A DNA stretch of 64,000 nucleotides from Kocuria sp. TGY1127_2 (GTDB lineage: Bacteria > Actinomycetota > Actinomycetes > Actinomycetales > Micrococcaceae). A program made the translations under genes and the position numbers. Each line of letters begins with the position of its first letter. The first letter of the stretch is position 1. The DNA lies in contig NZ_AP022834.1 of the NCBI RefSeq assembly GCF_013394385.1, positions 1,426,001-1,490,000 of the forward strand. The letters run 5' to 3'. Shown here piece by piece: positions 37,193-47,052 of the stretch. The notes under the pieces are model-generated. The model did not search any database and was not told the origin of the DNA. It was given only the letters and a program-made list of their open reading frames with translations.

Positions 37193-38161
37193 GTGCGCAA
37201 ATCTCTCAAACTTTCGGCCGCGGCCGTCGTTCTCACCCTGGCCTTGGCAGGCTGCGGGGGAGGCAAAGACCTGGATTCCGTGGATTTCAAGGACCAGGGC
37301 GCGGGCAAGGCCCCCTCAGTCTCCTTTGATACTCCTTTGTCGGTCAATGACGACGAGACTCGGATTCTCAAAGACGGTGATGGCGATGAGGTCCATGAAG
37401 GCGACACGGTCTTGGTGGATGCTGCCGTCTTCAACGGCGCCGATCAGAAGAGCGAAGGCGATACGTACTCGGGTTCTCCGATTACCATTACGGTCAACGA
37501 CCAGCTCAAGGAGAAACTGCCCAAGGTCTATGACATTCTCAAGGACACCAAGGTAGGCACCAGCTTCGCCTATGCGAAGAAACCGAGTGACGAAGCTTCG
37601 GGCGGGGCCTCAGGCAGCTCCGAGGATGCCAGCGCCGTCGAGGTCTACACTGTGTCCAAGAAGTTGCCCAAGTCGGCCGAGGGGGATGCAGTACCGCCGC
37701 AGGAGGGCTTGCCGAACGTCACGATGAAGGACAGCGGCCCCGAAATCAAAATCCCGGAAGGACAGGACGAGCCCAAGAGCATCACGGCCCAGAACCTCAT
37801 CAACGGCAAGGGCGATGAGATCAAGGACGATCAAAAAGTCTACGTTCATTACTCGGGCGTGAAATGGTCCGACGGGCAGCAATTCGATTCCAACTGGACC
37901 AAGGACCCCACCGGGTTCCAAATGGATCAGGTCATCAAGGGTTGGTCCGAGGGTCTCAAGGGGAAGAAGGTCGGTGACCGCGTATTGCTCGAGGTCCCCA
38001 CGGACAAGGCGTACGGAACGCAGGAACAGCTAGGGTCGGATTCCCAGCAACCGGCGGGACCTCTGGTCTTCGTCGTCGACATTCTGGGCACATCCAAGGC
38101 CGACCCGCCACAGAGTTCGCAAGGCGGGACCGGGGCCCAGCAAGGCAACCCCCAACAATAG
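37193..38161 (+). CDS. FKBP-type peptidyl-prolyl isomerase lipoprotein, two FKBP-like domains
   Basis: A 322-residue secreted lipoprotein. Signal peptide with lipobox LALAGC (Cys about 19), then two FKBP-like units. The C-terminal unit is canonical: VYVHYSGVKWSDGQQFDSNW, QVIKGWSEGLKGKKVGDRVLLEVP, YGTQEQ. The N-terminal unit (about 45-140) keeps the fold pattern (HEGDTVLVDAAVF, KVGTSFAYAKKP) but not the active-site set, so it may be inactive. The start is GTG 37193 after GCGAGGAA. It acts on extracytoplasmic proteins. Confidence 0.88.
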   Translation: MRKSLKLSAAAVVLTLALAGCGGGKDLDSVDFKDQGAGKAPSVSFDTPLSVNDDETRILKDGDGDEVHEGDTVLVDAAVFNGADQKSEGDTYSGSPITITVNDQLKEKLPKVYDILKDTKVGTSFAYAKKPSDEASGGASGSSEDASAVEVYTVSKKLPKSAEGDAVPPQEGLPNVTMKDSGPEIKIPEGQDEPKSITAQNLINGKGDEIKDDQKVYVHYSGVKWSDGQQFDSNWTKDPTGFQMDQVIKGWSEGLKGKKVGDRVLLEVPTDKAYGTQEQLGSDSQQPAGPLVFVVDILGTSKADPPQSSQGGTGAQQGNPQQ

Positions 38162-38234
38162 GAACTACCCACGCGGTGCCCAGAAGCCTGGTCACGCAAT
38201 TCCAACACCAGCTTGAACTTCCGAGAGGAAAACC

Positions 38235-38630
38235 ATGTCATTTGGACAGCGAAACCTTGATCGTACAAAGCCTGAAGTCGACTTCCCCGAAGGGCCGGTT
38301 CCGGAAGAACTGCGCATCACCGACATCATCCAAGGGTCCGGGCGCGCGGTTGAACGCGGCGACCAAGTGCAGTGCCATTACGTCGGCGTGACCTTTGAAG
38401 ACGGCGAGGAATTCGACGCCTCGTGGAATCGCGGAGAGCCATTGGCATTCCAAGCCGGCGTCGGCCAAGTGATTCAGGGATGGGATGAAGGTTTAATCGG
38501 CATGAAGGTCGGTGGCCGTCGTCGGCTCGAAATCCCGTCCGAGCTGGCCTACGGGAAAAGGGGTGCCGGCAGCGTTATCGGCCCGGATCAGGCGCTGGTC
38601 TTCGTCGTGGATCTCGTTGACGCACGCTGA
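38235..38630 (+). CDS. FKBP-type peptidyl-prolyl cis-trans isomerase
   Basis: A 131-residue single-domain cytoplasmic FKBP with no signal peptide. It has the core motifs VQCHYVGVTFEDGEEFDASW, QVIQGWDEGLIGMKVGGRR, IPSELAYGKRGAG and LVFVVDLV. The substrate-binding Tyr, Phe, Asp, Trp and Tyr are all present, so it is probably active. It follows the lipoprotein FKBP by 73 bases. GAGAGGAA precedes the ATG. Confidence 0.92.
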   Translation: MSFGQRNLDRTKPEVDFPEGPVPEELRITDIIQGSGRAVERGDQVQCHYVGVTFEDGEEFDASWNRGEPLAFQAGVGQVIQGWDEGLIGMKVGGRRRLEIPSELAYGKRGAGSVIGPDQALVFVVDLVDAR

Positions 38631-38674
38631 AGGACGCGCACGGTGACTGAACCTCTCGATCCCAGGTAGCTCGA

Positions 38675-40702
38675 ATGCCAGCTACGGTCCCTGAACGTCT
38701 ATTCGCTCTCTACAGCTTTTTGCTCTCGCGTGAACGACCGGTTACCAAGGACCGGATCCGTGAGGGCATAGAAGCGTATCGGCGTGCCGGGTCGGATGCA
38801 GCATTCGAGCGCACCTTCGAGCGAGACAAGGCGGCTTTGCGCAGCCTCGGCATGCGCCTGGCGACAACCCAAGACTTCGGCGAGACCGTCTATCAGATTG
38901 AGCGCGAGAACCTGTGGCTCACGAATGACGAGTTCACCCCGGCCGAGCGCCTGACCCTGGGTATCGCCGCACGGCTCTGGTCGGATCCTAGTTACGCGCG
39001 CGACGTCGAGCGAGCGGTCCGGCGTCTGGGCTACGGCGAAAGCGACGTCGTTGGCTCCGGAGGACTCGAACACCTGACGCCGCGGCTCAGCTCCGGGGGA
39101 GAGCAGTTGGAAACCATTCTTGGTGCCTTGGCCCAGGGCGCCGAGATGACGTTCGACTACCGGGCGTCGACGTCACTAGTTTCGGTACCAAGGCGCCTCC
39201 GGCCGTGGGGCGTCGGACAACGGTTCGGCCATTGGTACGTCAGCGGGTGGGACGCCGACCGAAAGGCCTTCAGGAATTTTCGACTGTCCCGTATGACAGG
39301 TATCTCCACCAAGGACAGCGATCTACCGAGAGCACCCCGTGAGTTTTCGATGAGCAAGGCGCTCGAGAGTGTCTCCGAGGCTCCGGCGCCGTCGGTACAA
39401 CTGGAGTTCCCTTCCGGAGCTTTGCCCGTGGTTCTGGATTGGTCCGAAGCGGGGACAGGAGTACGTATCCACTCCGAAGCCTTCCCCGCCGGAAACGGTT
39501 CGACGCTGATGAGCGCCGAGGCAACGGTTCCGGACGTGCATGAACTGGTCCGGTGCCTCGCCGAGCTGGGGTCTGGCGTCGCTCTCGGTATTCCCCGGGC
39601 GCAGGGCCTGGACGCCGAGGGTATCCAGCAGGCAGTCGACCGAGCGGTCGCGACAGCAATGAGCCTTCAGGACGACGTCTCGGCTTTGGTTGCCAGCGAC
39701 ACGGCGCGCATCGTCGAACCCAAACGCGCCAGAAACCGGGAGTCCAATGATCGCCGCTTCGTGCGCCTCGTGGACCTCGCCTCCTTTCTGGGCAGTCATC
39801 CAGGCTGCGGAACCCGTGAAATCGCTCGTCATCTCGGAGTGTCGGCAGGTCAGGTTCGCCAGGACCTCGAAGCGATTGCCAACGCTGGCGAGGAGCTTCT
39901 CGGCAGCGCATATTTGCGGATCGACGCTTACGAGGACGAAGTCTTTGTGCAATTGCCAGAAGAACTGGAGCAACCACTCAACCTCGCTCCGGATCAAATC
40001 ATTCGTCTGCTCCTGGCCGTTCAGATGCTCGAGCAGATATCTCATCAGCATGCCCAAACCGCCTCCGATATCTCCCGCAAACTGGTTCGGATGGCCAACG
40101 GTGCCGGGGTATCGGTGGATCAGTTCTCGATTCGCCTGGAACCGCACCTTGCTGAAATCGTTGACAAGCTCAGGCAAGCCGCAAGCGAACGGCAAGCGGT
40201 CTCGATGACTTACAGGTCTCGGGGGCAGGCGTCCGCAACCGAACGGAAAGTTTTACCGCTGGACGTGTACTCGAGCGGTAATACCTGGTACCTCGGGGCG
40301 GAGAGCCTGGAGCACCGTCAGGTGCGGACCTACCGGATGGAAGCAATCCGCGACGTCCGTCCGTTGCACGCCCCGGCAGCACAGCTCTCCATGGGCGCCG
40401 AAATCAATGAGCATTCAGAGCCGTCACGGACGACCGTGTGGGTTGCCGACCGCGCGAGGGCGCTGGCGGCGGCGCTGGGCGGAGAGGTCGTCGGGCACGT
40501 GGATGTGCCGCGTCACGCAGAGTGCGAAGGCCAACAGGTATCGGGGCAACTGCTCGAAGTCTCGGTGATCGATTGGTTCGGCTTATACCGACTCATGCTC
40601 CATCACGCCGGATCGATGGCCTTGTGGCAGTCGGCATCGTGGCAGACCGACTGGGCAGACACCGCACGACGCCGTGGGATCGACATCGGAGACTCCAGGT
40701 GA
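38675..40702 (+). CDS. pafBC: PafBC, fused WYL-domain transcriptional regulator of DNA damage response
   Basis: A 675-residue fusion of PafB and PafC. Each half has an N-terminal winged helix-turn-helix (about 1-70, RLFALYSFLLSRERPVTKDRI; about 360-430, LVDLASFLGSHPGCGTREIARHLG), a WYL domain (about 130-215 and 490-575, with RRLRPWGVG and YSSGNTWYLGAE) and a C-terminal WCX extension. In mycobacteria PafB and PafC are separate and activate LexA-independent DNA-damage genes; the Arthrobacter form is fused, as here. It sits two genes downstream of pafA. Its stop overlaps a possible GTG start of the next gene. Confidence 0.92.
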   Translation: MPATVPERLFALYSFLLSRERPVTKDRIREGIEAYRRAGSDAAFERTFERDKAALRSLGMRLATTQDFGETVYQIERENLWLTNDEFTPAERLTLGIAARLWSDPSYARDVERAVRRLGYGESDVVGSGGLEHLTPRLSSGGEQLETILGALAQGAEMTFDYRASTSLVSVPRRLRPWGVGQRFGHWYVSGWDADRKAFRNFRLSRMTGISTKDSDLPRAPREFSMSKALESVSEAPAPSVQLEFPSGALPVVLDWSEAGTGVRIHSEAFPAGNGSTLMSAEATVPDVHELVRCLAELGSGVALGIPRAQGLDAEGIQQAVDRAVATAMSLQDDVSALVASDTARIVEPKRARNRESNDRRFVRLVDLASFLGSHPGCGTREIARHLGVSAGQVRQDLEAIANAGEELLGSAYLRIDAYEDEVFVQLPEELEQPLNLAPDQIIRLLLAVQMLEQISHQHAQTASDISRKLVRMANGAGVSVDQFSIRLEPHLAEIVDKLRQAASERQAVSMTYRSRGQASATERKVLPLDVYSSGNTWYLGAESLEHRQVRTYRMEAIRDVRPLHAPAAQLSMGAEINEHSEPSRTTVWVADRARALAAALGGEVVGHVDVPRHAECEGQQVSGQLLEVSVIDWFGLYRLMLHHAGSMALWQSASWQTDWADTARRRGIDIGDSR

Positions 40703-40758
40703 CGAGATCGACCGGAATTCGAGGTCAGGGAATCGTTATCGATGCTTATAATGAGATT

Positions 40759-41130
40759 ATGCCTTGGTGGTTTTGGATACTTTTGTGGACGGTGCTCGTC
40801 TTGGTATCTGCGGCGATTCTGGCTTGGTTGGCCTGGCGAACCGTTCGACGGTTTTTCGGCGCTCTCAACGAGGTCGGCACACTCGGGGAAGATATGACCA
40901 ATCGGTGGGATAAATCATCGAGTTCCGTGGCCACAGGCATCCGAAAGGCGCCGGTGCCGGGAATTCTCATCCCCATCCACCAAGCTCGCGAGGATTATCT
41001 TCGCGAACGCTCGACGCGACAACAACGCAAAGTCGCCCAGCGCATCGCGCGGCGTGACCGCCTCGGTCAGCCCCAGAACATCAGGGATCTGATACGAGGC
41101 GACAAGAAAGGAAGAACTCATGTTCGGTAG
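40759..41130 (+). CDS. Small single-pass membrane protein
   Basis: A 123-residue protein from ATG 40759 (MPWWFWILLW): one N-terminal transmembrane helix (about 3-25) followed by a basic, helical cytoplasmic region, ending KGRTHVR. A longer frame from GTG 40699 overlaps the pafBC stop and has GGAG upstream, but its extra 20 residues look uncharacteristic. I do not know its function. It overlaps tatA by 11 bases, suggesting cotranslation. Confidence 0.65.
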   Translation: MPWWFWILLWTVLVLVSAAILAWLAWRTVRRFFGALNEVGTLGEDMTNRWDKSSSSVATGIRKAPVPGILIPIHQAREDYLRERSTRQQRKVAQRIARRDRLGQPQNIRDLIRGDKKGRTHVR

Positions 41131-41410
41131 GCTCTTTGACCATCCTATTTATCTCTTGATCCTGCTGGTGATCATTCTGTTGCTCTTCGGTGCTCCGAAG
41201 CTTCCGGGCATGGCCCGCAGCCTCGGCCAGTCGATGAGGATCTTCAAGTCCGAGGTCAAGGAAATGAAGGACGACAAGGACGAGGCGTCCAACAAGAAAC
41301 ATGTTGTCAATGGTGAGGTCGTTGACAACGGCAACAGCAGCGGCTCGCACAGTGCCGATGGTGCGGCTGGGGATTCAGATGTCCGCGATCAGGGCAAGAC
41401 AAAGAATTAG
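41120..41410 (+). CDS. tatA: Sec-independent protein translocase TatA
   Basis: A 96-residue protein with a short N-terminal transmembrane helix (PIYLLILLVIILLLFGAP), the FGAPKLP hinge and an amphipathic basic helix (RSLGQSMRIFKSEVKEMK), then a disordered tail. It forms the pore-like element of the Tat pathway for folded proteins. AAAGGAAG precedes the ATG. tatC follows in the same direction. Confidence 0.93.
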   Translation: MFGRLFDHPIYLLILLVIILLLFGAPKLPGMARSLGQSMRIFKSEVKEMKDDKDEASNKKHVVNGEVVDNGNSSGSHSADGAAGDSDVRDQGKTKN

Positions 41411-41508
41411 CCGCTGTTTCTTCGGCCGCCAGGGCCTGCCTGTGATGACTCGCAGGGCTGCCTTGGGCGGCCGGAATTTCTTGCTGACTCGAGGACACGG
41501 ACCGAAGC

Positions 41509-42351
41509 ATGGCAACTAAGTACAGCCGGAAAGGCAACCCACAGGCGCAGATGGCGTTGCGGGAGCACTTGAGAGAGTTCCGCAATCGGCTCATCAAGGC
41601 CGCCATAGCAACCGTGATCGGTGCTGTTGCCGGATTCTTTTTCTATTACCCGGTCATGGGCGCCATCACCAGCCCCATAGCCGATATTGCGCGTGATCAC
41701 GGGCGGAATGCGACCATCAATTTCAATGGTGTCGCGTCAGCCTTCGACATCATGGTCCAGGTCTCGCTCGCCATCGGTTTGGTCCTGGCATCACCGGTAT
41801 GGCTCTACCAGTTGTGGGCCTACATCATGCCGGCCCTGCACAAGAAGGAAAAACTCTACGCCGCGAGTTTCTTGTGCGTATCCGTGCCGCTTTTCCTCTT
41901 GGGCATCTGGATCGCTTGGCTGTGCATGCCGGCTGCCGTCAAGACCCTGACGGCATTCACCCCCGAGGGGGAATCCAACTTCATCGAGGCGAAAACGTAC
42001 ATTTCCTTCGTGGTGAAGCTGATCCTTTCCTTCGGTATTTCATTCGTCATCCCGGTCGCTCTGGTCGGCGTCAACATGATGGGGCTGATTCGTGGCCGTA
42101 CCATCTTGAAGTCTTGGCGCTGGGTCGTGGTGATCGTTGCATTGCTGGCCGCAATGACCGCCCCCGGCACGGATGTCATGACGATGTTCTACCTCATGGC
42201 GCCCCTCCTCGTTCTCTTCTTCCTGGCCATTGCCATCTGCATGTACAACGACAAGCGGCGGGACAAGAAGCGCGCGAAATTGGCGGAAACATACAGCACC
42301 GAAGCCGACGAAGCCACTCGGAGCGACCAATTGGAAGGCTTGGGCCGATAA
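41509..42351 (+). CDS. tatC: Sec-independent protein translocase TatC
   Basis: A 280-residue membrane protein with six hydrophobic segments and TatC signatures: LREHLREFRNRLIKA near the N-terminus (signal-recognition region with Glu and Arg), SPVWLYQLWAYIMPALHKKEK and later PGTDVMTMFYLMAPLLVLF. It recognises twin-arginine signal peptides, such as those of the PhoX-type protein or Rieske protein in this window. No ribosome-binding site stands out. Confidence 0.94.
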   Translation: MATKYSRKGNPQAQMALREHLREFRNRLIKAAIATVIGAVAGFFFYYPVMGAITSPIADIARDHGRNATINFNGVASAFDIMVQVSLAIGLVLASPVWLYQLWAYIMPALHKKEKLYAASFLCVSVPLFLLGIWIAWLCMPAAVKTLTAFTPEGESNFIEAKTYISFVVKLILSFGISFVIPVALVGVNMMGLIRGRTILKSWRWVVVIVALLAAMTAPGTDVMTMFYLMAPLLVLFFLAIAICMYNDKRRDKKRAKLAETYSTEADEATRSDQLEGLGR

Positions 42352-42441
42352 AACGTAGGGGCTCGTGGCCTCGTAATGGTCCGGTGCGGCGCAGAGCTGA
42401 ATCGACAGTCTATGCTCAGCCGCGGCGGCTAGGCTGGTGTC

Positions 42442-45291
42442 ATGCCCAGTTACGCCGATAAGTATCAAGCGGCTAAGGCCCGCAATCAGTATCTCAAGAG
42501 TCCTTTAGGGCTCTTCGAGAGCACGTTGGATTTCCCTCTCGACGAATTCCAACGGGAAGCCTGCGAAGTCCTTCAGGAAGGGGACGGCGTTCTGGTGGCC
42601 GCTCCGACGGGCGCAGGCAAAACCGTTGTCGGCGAATTCGCGGTGTTCTTGGCCCAGCGCCAAGGCAAGAAAGCGTTCTACACCACGCCGATTAAAGCCC
42701 TGTCTAACCAGAAATTCCACGACTTGGGGCGCATCTACGGTTCGGAGAACGTCGGTCTGTTGACGGGGGACATTTCCGTCAATTCCGAGGCACCGATCAT
42801 GGTCATGACGACCGAGGTCTTGCGCAACATGTTGTATGCGCAATCCTCGACGCTGGACAAGCTCGGCTTCGTCGTCATGGATGAGGTGCACTACCTCGCC
42901 GATCGATTCCGCGGCGCTGTATGGGAAGAGGTCATGATTCACCTCCCCGAGTCGGTCGCCGTTGTGTCCTTGTCGGCGACCATCTCCAATGCCGAAGAAT
43001 TCGGTCAGTGGCTGGACACCGTCCGCGGGTCTACCGAAGTGGTGGTTTCGGAACATCGGCCCGTACCCCTGTGGCAGCATGTTATGGCCGGGCACAGACT
43101 TTACGATCTCTTTGCGGACAACACGACGATCTCCAAGGCCGCGGACATAGTGCGCCGAAGCGGCACCGAGAAGATCAAGGTCAATTCAGAGCTCCTCAAG
43201 GCCACTTCTCGCCGTGGCGCTCCGCCTCGTCGCGGCCGACGGCCGGGAAAAGGGCAAGGAAAAGGGCGCTCCGGCTCGCCGGCCATGCGTCGCGCCCCTC
43301 GTCCCGTCGTCTTGCATTCGCTCGACGAAGACGGGCTCCTGCCAGCGATTTACTTCATCTTTTCCAGGGCCGCCTGCGACGACGCCGTTCTGCAGTGTAT
43401 CGACGCGGATATCCGGCTGACCGATCAGCGGCAGGCGCAGCTGATCCGAGCCTATATCGCTGAAGCGACGGCAAAAGTCGATCTCAAGGACCTGAGGGTC
43501 CTAGGGTTTGACGACTGGCGCGAAGGCCTTTCGAGGGGCGTCGCTTCGCACCATGCGGGTATGCTTCCGCTCTTCAAGGAAATCGTGGAGCATTTGTTCA
43601 CGCAGGGACTCGTCAAAGTCGTGTTCGCGACCGAGACGCTTGCGCTGGGCATCAATATGCCTGCACGAAGCGTCGTAATAGAAAAGCTCTCCAAGTTCAA
43701 CGGCGAACAACACGTGGACATCACCCCCGGTGAATACACCCAGTTGACCGGCCGGGCCGGGCGGCGGGGGATCGACGTCGAAGGACATGCCGTTGTCCTG
43801 TGGAACGACGGAATGGACGCGAAGGCCATCGCCGGCCTGGCTTCTCGACGAACATATCCTCTCTACTCGAGCTTCAAGCCGACGTACAACATGTCGGTCA
43901 ACCTTCTGGACCAGTTCGGCGCCGATCGGGCCATGAGCATTCTGGAATCATCGTTTGCCCAGTTCCAAGCGGACAAGTCGGTCGTGAGCCTCGCGTCGAA
44001 AGTGCGCAAGCAAGAGAAGGCCCTCGCCGGTTACGAAGAGTCCATGACATGCCACCTCGGGGACTACGTCGAATACGCCAACTTGAAGTACAAGTTGAAT
44101 CAAACCGAAAAGCGGTACTCTCGGGATCGCAAACGGGTCAGCCGCTCCGCAGTCGAATCCACGATGCAGCTCTTGGTCCCGGGGGACGTTGTCGATATAC
44201 CTCGTGGGCGAAACTCGGGACCGGCCGTGGTGGTGGGAAAGCCCCAAGGCGGCTTCGAGACACGAATCGGGGTTGTGACGACTTCCGCGCATTTGCGTGT
44301 GATCGGCCCGTCCGACTTTGATGGGCCCATTCAACCTGTTTCGAAGGTCAAGGTCCCTAAGCACTTCACGGGCCGGACTCCGCAGGACCGCCGTGATATG
44401 TCTGCTCGGATTCAATCTGCCCTGGACGAGGGAAAGCCTCCGCGAACCGTCAAGCCTCCGCGAACACCCGATTTCGAAGCCCCGAACCGAGAAAAGCAGG
44501 AAATCGGCGATCTGCGACGTGCTGTTGAATCTCATGCCTGTCATGGTTGCTCGGAAAGGGAAGACCACGCTCGCTGGTTCAATCGTTGGGTGAAGTTGAA
44601 GAAGGAGACCGATTCGCTGCGGCAGCAGATCGACTCGCGGACCAATACGATTGCAAAGAGGTTTGCCAATATCCTCGAGCTCTTGGCCGATTACGACTAT
44701 GTGGCCCCCGACGCCGGAGGCGAACCTCGGCTCCTTCCCCGTGGCGAGTCGCTGCGAAAAATATATGGTGAGCGCGACTTACTGGTGTCCCTCGCGTTGA
44801 GAGACGGCTACTTCGAGGGGCTGGATCCGGCGGCGATGTGTGCGGCTGTCTCTCCTCTGGTGTTCTCTGGTAAGCGCGATGAAACCGTATTCCTAAGGAC
44901 TTACCCGGCTGGTTTGGAAGACAAGGTGACAAGGCTGCACGGTGTGTGGACGGAGTTGACCGGACGTGAGCGACATCATCGTCTGCCGGAGACCCCTGTT
45001 CCCGATGTCGGCCTCATGTGGTCCATTTATCGGTGGGCGAGGGGCGAGTCTCTCTCGAAGAGCCTGGAGGGTTCGGGCCTTGTTGCGGGAGACTTCGTGC
45101 GAGCCACGAAGCAGGTGATCGACGCCTTGGACCAGCTGGGACACGCGGTTGACGATCCCATGTGGCGTACCGGATGCGAAGCAGCGATCAACTTGATCAA
45201 ACGCGGGGTCATCATTCACGAATTGGACACGCCCGTGGGTACCGAGAACGACTCCTCGGGCATCGACTACGAAGAATCGGAAGAGGTATGA
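42442..45291 (+). CDS. helY: HelY/Ski2-type DEVH RNA helicase
   Basis: A 949-residue superfamily 2 helicase. Walker A APTGAGKT, DEVH box (MDEVHYL), SAT motif, and helicase C motifs including FATETLALGINMPAR and QLTGRAGRRGID. The C-terminal region resembles DSHCT, as in Ski2/Mtr4 enzymes, which remodel structured RNA for decay. A very basic insertion (RRGAPPRRGRRPGKGQGK) occurs at about 255-275. TAGGCT at 42430-42435 ends six bases before the ATG, suggesting a leaderless message. The stop overlaps the next start (ATGA). Confidence 0.9.
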   Translation: MPSYADKYQAAKARNQYLKSPLGLFESTLDFPLDEFQREACEVLQEGDGVLVAAPTGAGKTVVGEFAVFLAQRQGKKAFYTTPIKALSNQKFHDLGRIYGSENVGLLTGDISVNSEAPIMVMTTEVLRNMLYAQSSTLDKLGFVVMDEVHYLADRFRGAVWEEVMIHLPESVAVVSLSATISNAEEFGQWLDTVRGSTEVVVSEHRPVPLWQHVMAGHRLYDLFADNTTISKAADIVRRSGTEKIKVNSELLKATSRRGAPPRRGRRPGKGQGKGRSGSPAMRRAPRPVVLHSLDEDGLLPAIYFIFSRAACDDAVLQCIDADIRLTDQRQAQLIRAYIAEATAKVDLKDLRVLGFDDWREGLSRGVASHHAGMLPLFKEIVEHLFTQGLVKVVFATETLALGINMPARSVVIEKLSKFNGEQHVDITPGEYTQLTGRAGRRGIDVEGHAVVLWNDGMDAKAIAGLASRRTYPLYSSFKPTYNMSVNLLDQFGADRAMSILESSFAQFQADKSVVSLASKVRKQEKALAGYEESMTCHLGDYVEYANLKYKLNQTEKRYSRDRKRVSRSAVESTMQLLVPGDVVDIPRGRNSGPAVVVGKPQGGFETRIGVVTTSAHLRVIGPSDFDGPIQPVSKVKVPKHFTGRTPQDRRDMSARIQSALDEGKPPRTVKPPRTPDFEAPNREKQEIGDLRRAVESHACHGCSEREDHARWFNRWVKLKKETDSLRQQIDSRTNTIAKRFANILELLADYDYVAPDAGGEPRLLPRGESLRKIYGERDLLVSLALRDGYFEGLDPAAMCAAVSPLVFSGKRDETVFLRTYPAGLEDKVTRLHGVWTELTGRERHHRLPETPVPDVGLMWSIYRWARGESLSKSLEGSGLVAGDFVRATKQVIDALDQLGHAVDDPMWRTGCEAAINLIKRGVIIHELDTPVGTENDSSGIDYEESEEV

Positions 45292-46145
45292 GAATCTCAA
45301 CTCAGAATCGCGGTCAGGAGACCGTCATGTACCGGAACGGATCCGTGTACAGTCCTGCGGACCCGTTTGCGACGGCCGTGCTTGTCCAAGGCGACCGCGT
45401 GGTTTGGGTCGGTGAAGAGGCCGGTGCCGATTCCCTGACTGATAACAAGGTCACAACGGTGGATTTGGACGGGCTCGTCCTCGTACCCGGTTTTGTTGCT
45501 CGCGGTGGGGGAGATGCCCCCGCCGAGGACGAGACCAGGGCCTTGGTTTCTGCCGGCTACACCGCCTGTATTGTGGGCGAAGGAGACGAGAAGCCGGCTT
45601 TTCATTCATTTGCGGAAGACTTCGGCCATGACTTGCCGGCGGGGGTCGAAGTCCGCCGTGCCTCGGACACAAAATTTTCACATTCCGAGGCTGGTCTATT
45701 GGTCGAGGCGAGTCTCGAGGATCAAGGTTGGATCGACGTGATACGCGAAGAATTGCGCGCAGGCACAGCGGTCGGCCTCGTCCCTGCTGAAAAATCCACG
45801 CAAGAGGACCCGATTATCAACCCGTGGGCATGGGCTACCCAGGGGCTCCGGTTGCTCTCGGATGAGACAGGCCTGCCGACTCGGGCGACTTTCACAGCTC
45901 AGACGAGAGGTCTCAGGAGGCTTTTCCGCGTCGGCGGGCCCTTGGGCGGGCAGATCGTTCCGGATGCCAATGCCGACTTCGTGGGGTGGCGTGCAGAAGC
46001 TCTCATGGTTCAAACCGCGGATTCGCGAATAGCAGCGTGGAGCACCGATCCTCGTGCTCGTACTCCGTTGCTTCCAGAGCTCGCAGGGGAGAAGTACCCC
46101 CAGGCCGAAATCGCAAGGATTGGCACCCTGGAATACGGGTTGTAG
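45288..46145 (+). CDS. Degenerate amidohydrolase-like protein
   Basis: A 285-residue protein coupled to helY by a four-base overlap. The first 65 residues match the N-terminal composite domain of amidohydrolases: YRNGSVYSPADPFATAVLVQGDRVVWVG and VDLDGLVLVPGFV. In active members PGFVD is followed by HxH, two metal ligands. Here the text reads PGFVARGGGDAP: the Asp and both His are gone. The protein is also much shorter than the usual 450-550 residues, while the C-terminal composite half (DFVGWRAEALMVQ) remains. It is therefore a catalytically dead relative with the barrel shrunk; no frameshift is visible. Confidence 0.75.
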   Translation: MRISTQNRGQETVMYRNGSVYSPADPFATAVLVQGDRVVWVGEEAGADSLTDNKVTTVDLDGLVLVPGFVARGGGDAPAEDETRALVSAGYTACIVGEGDEKPAFHSFAEDFGHDLPAGVEVRRASDTKFSHSEAGLLVEASLEDQGWIDVIREELRAGTAVGLVPAEKSTQEDPIINPWAWATQGLRLLSDETGLPTRATFTAQTRGLRRLFRVGGPLGGQIVPDANADFVGWRAEALMVQTADSRIAAWSTDPRARTPLLPELAGEKYPQAEIARIGTLEYGL

Positions 46146-46279
46146 GGGCGTCCGCCAAGTCACTGCCGCGCTCGAGAAATCCCGAAAGAGTTGGGATAGG
46201 GTAGCGCCGGTACTATTAAACCGATAAGCGTCATGAGGACAACCTGAGTGACTTCAAGATCTCCGCAGGAGCATTCACA

Positions 46280-47035
46280 GTGGAACTAAAGACCCTGACA
46301 GTGATACCCACGTACAACGAGCTCGAGGCTCTTCCCGTGGTGATCAAGCGACTGCGAGCCGCGCAACCGGAGGTACACGTCCTCATCGTGGACGACAACA
46401 GCCCGGACGGCACCGGAGATTTGGCCGACGGGCTGGCAGCGCAGGACAGCAAGATCCATGTGCTTCACCGCAAGGGCAAGGGCGGACTCGGAGCAGCGTA
46501 TATTGCGGGATTCAAATGGGGCCTGGACCGCGATTACGAAGTCCTCGTCGAGATGGACGCGGATTCTTCGCACCAGCCGGAGCAATTGGGCCGGCTTCTC
46601 GAAGCGGTGGATAACGGCGCCGATCTGGCCATTGGATCCCGTTATGTACCCGGCGGCCAGACCATCAATTGGCCGTGGCATCGCCAGTTCCTGTCCCGGG
46701 GTGCAAATTTCTACGCGCAGACGATCCTCGGAACCAGTGTCAAGGACATCACGGCCGGATACAGAGCGTTTCGTCGGGGGACCCTTGAGCGCATTGATCT
46801 CGATACCATCGAGTCCGTCGGATACTGTTTCCAGATCGATTTGGGCTGGCGAACCGAGCTGGCCGGACTGACCATAACGGAAGTGCCAATCACGTTTGTC
46901 GAGCGTGAGCTGGGGGATTCCAAGATGGACTCGGGCGTCATCCTCGAGTCCATGTTCAAGGTTGCCCGCTGGGGTCTCGGGGCTCGCGCCAAGACCCTGA
47001 GCAATAAGGCACGGGCTTTAGGCTCAAACCTCTAG
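46280..47035 (+). CDS. Polyprenol-phosphate mannosyltransferase (Ppm1/DPM1-type)
   Basis: A 251-residue GT2 glycosyltransferase. N-terminal VIPTYNE and [10 protein letters not shown] bind the nucleotide sugar; [13 protein letters not shown] is the DxD-containing motif; [23 protein letters not shown] follows. It transfers mannose from GDP-mannose to polyprenyl phosphate, the donor for external mannosylation. No acyltransferase domain is fused, unlike some mycobacterial Ppm1. It begins at GTG 46280 after GCAGGAGC. Confidence 0.85.
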   Translation: MELKTLTVIPTYNELEALPVVIKRLRAAQPEVHVLIVDDNSPDGTGDLADGLAAQDSKIHVLHRKGKGGLGAAYIAGFKWGLDRDYEVLVEMDADSSHQPEQLGRLLEAVDNGADLAIGSRYVPGGQTINWPWHRQFLSRGANFYAQTILGTSVKDITAGYRAFRRGTLERIDLDTIESVGYCFQIDLGWRTELAGLTITEVPITFVERELGDSKMDSGVILESMFKVARWGLGARAKTLSNKARALGSNL

Positions 47036-47052
47036 ACCTAGGGAAGAGGCCA

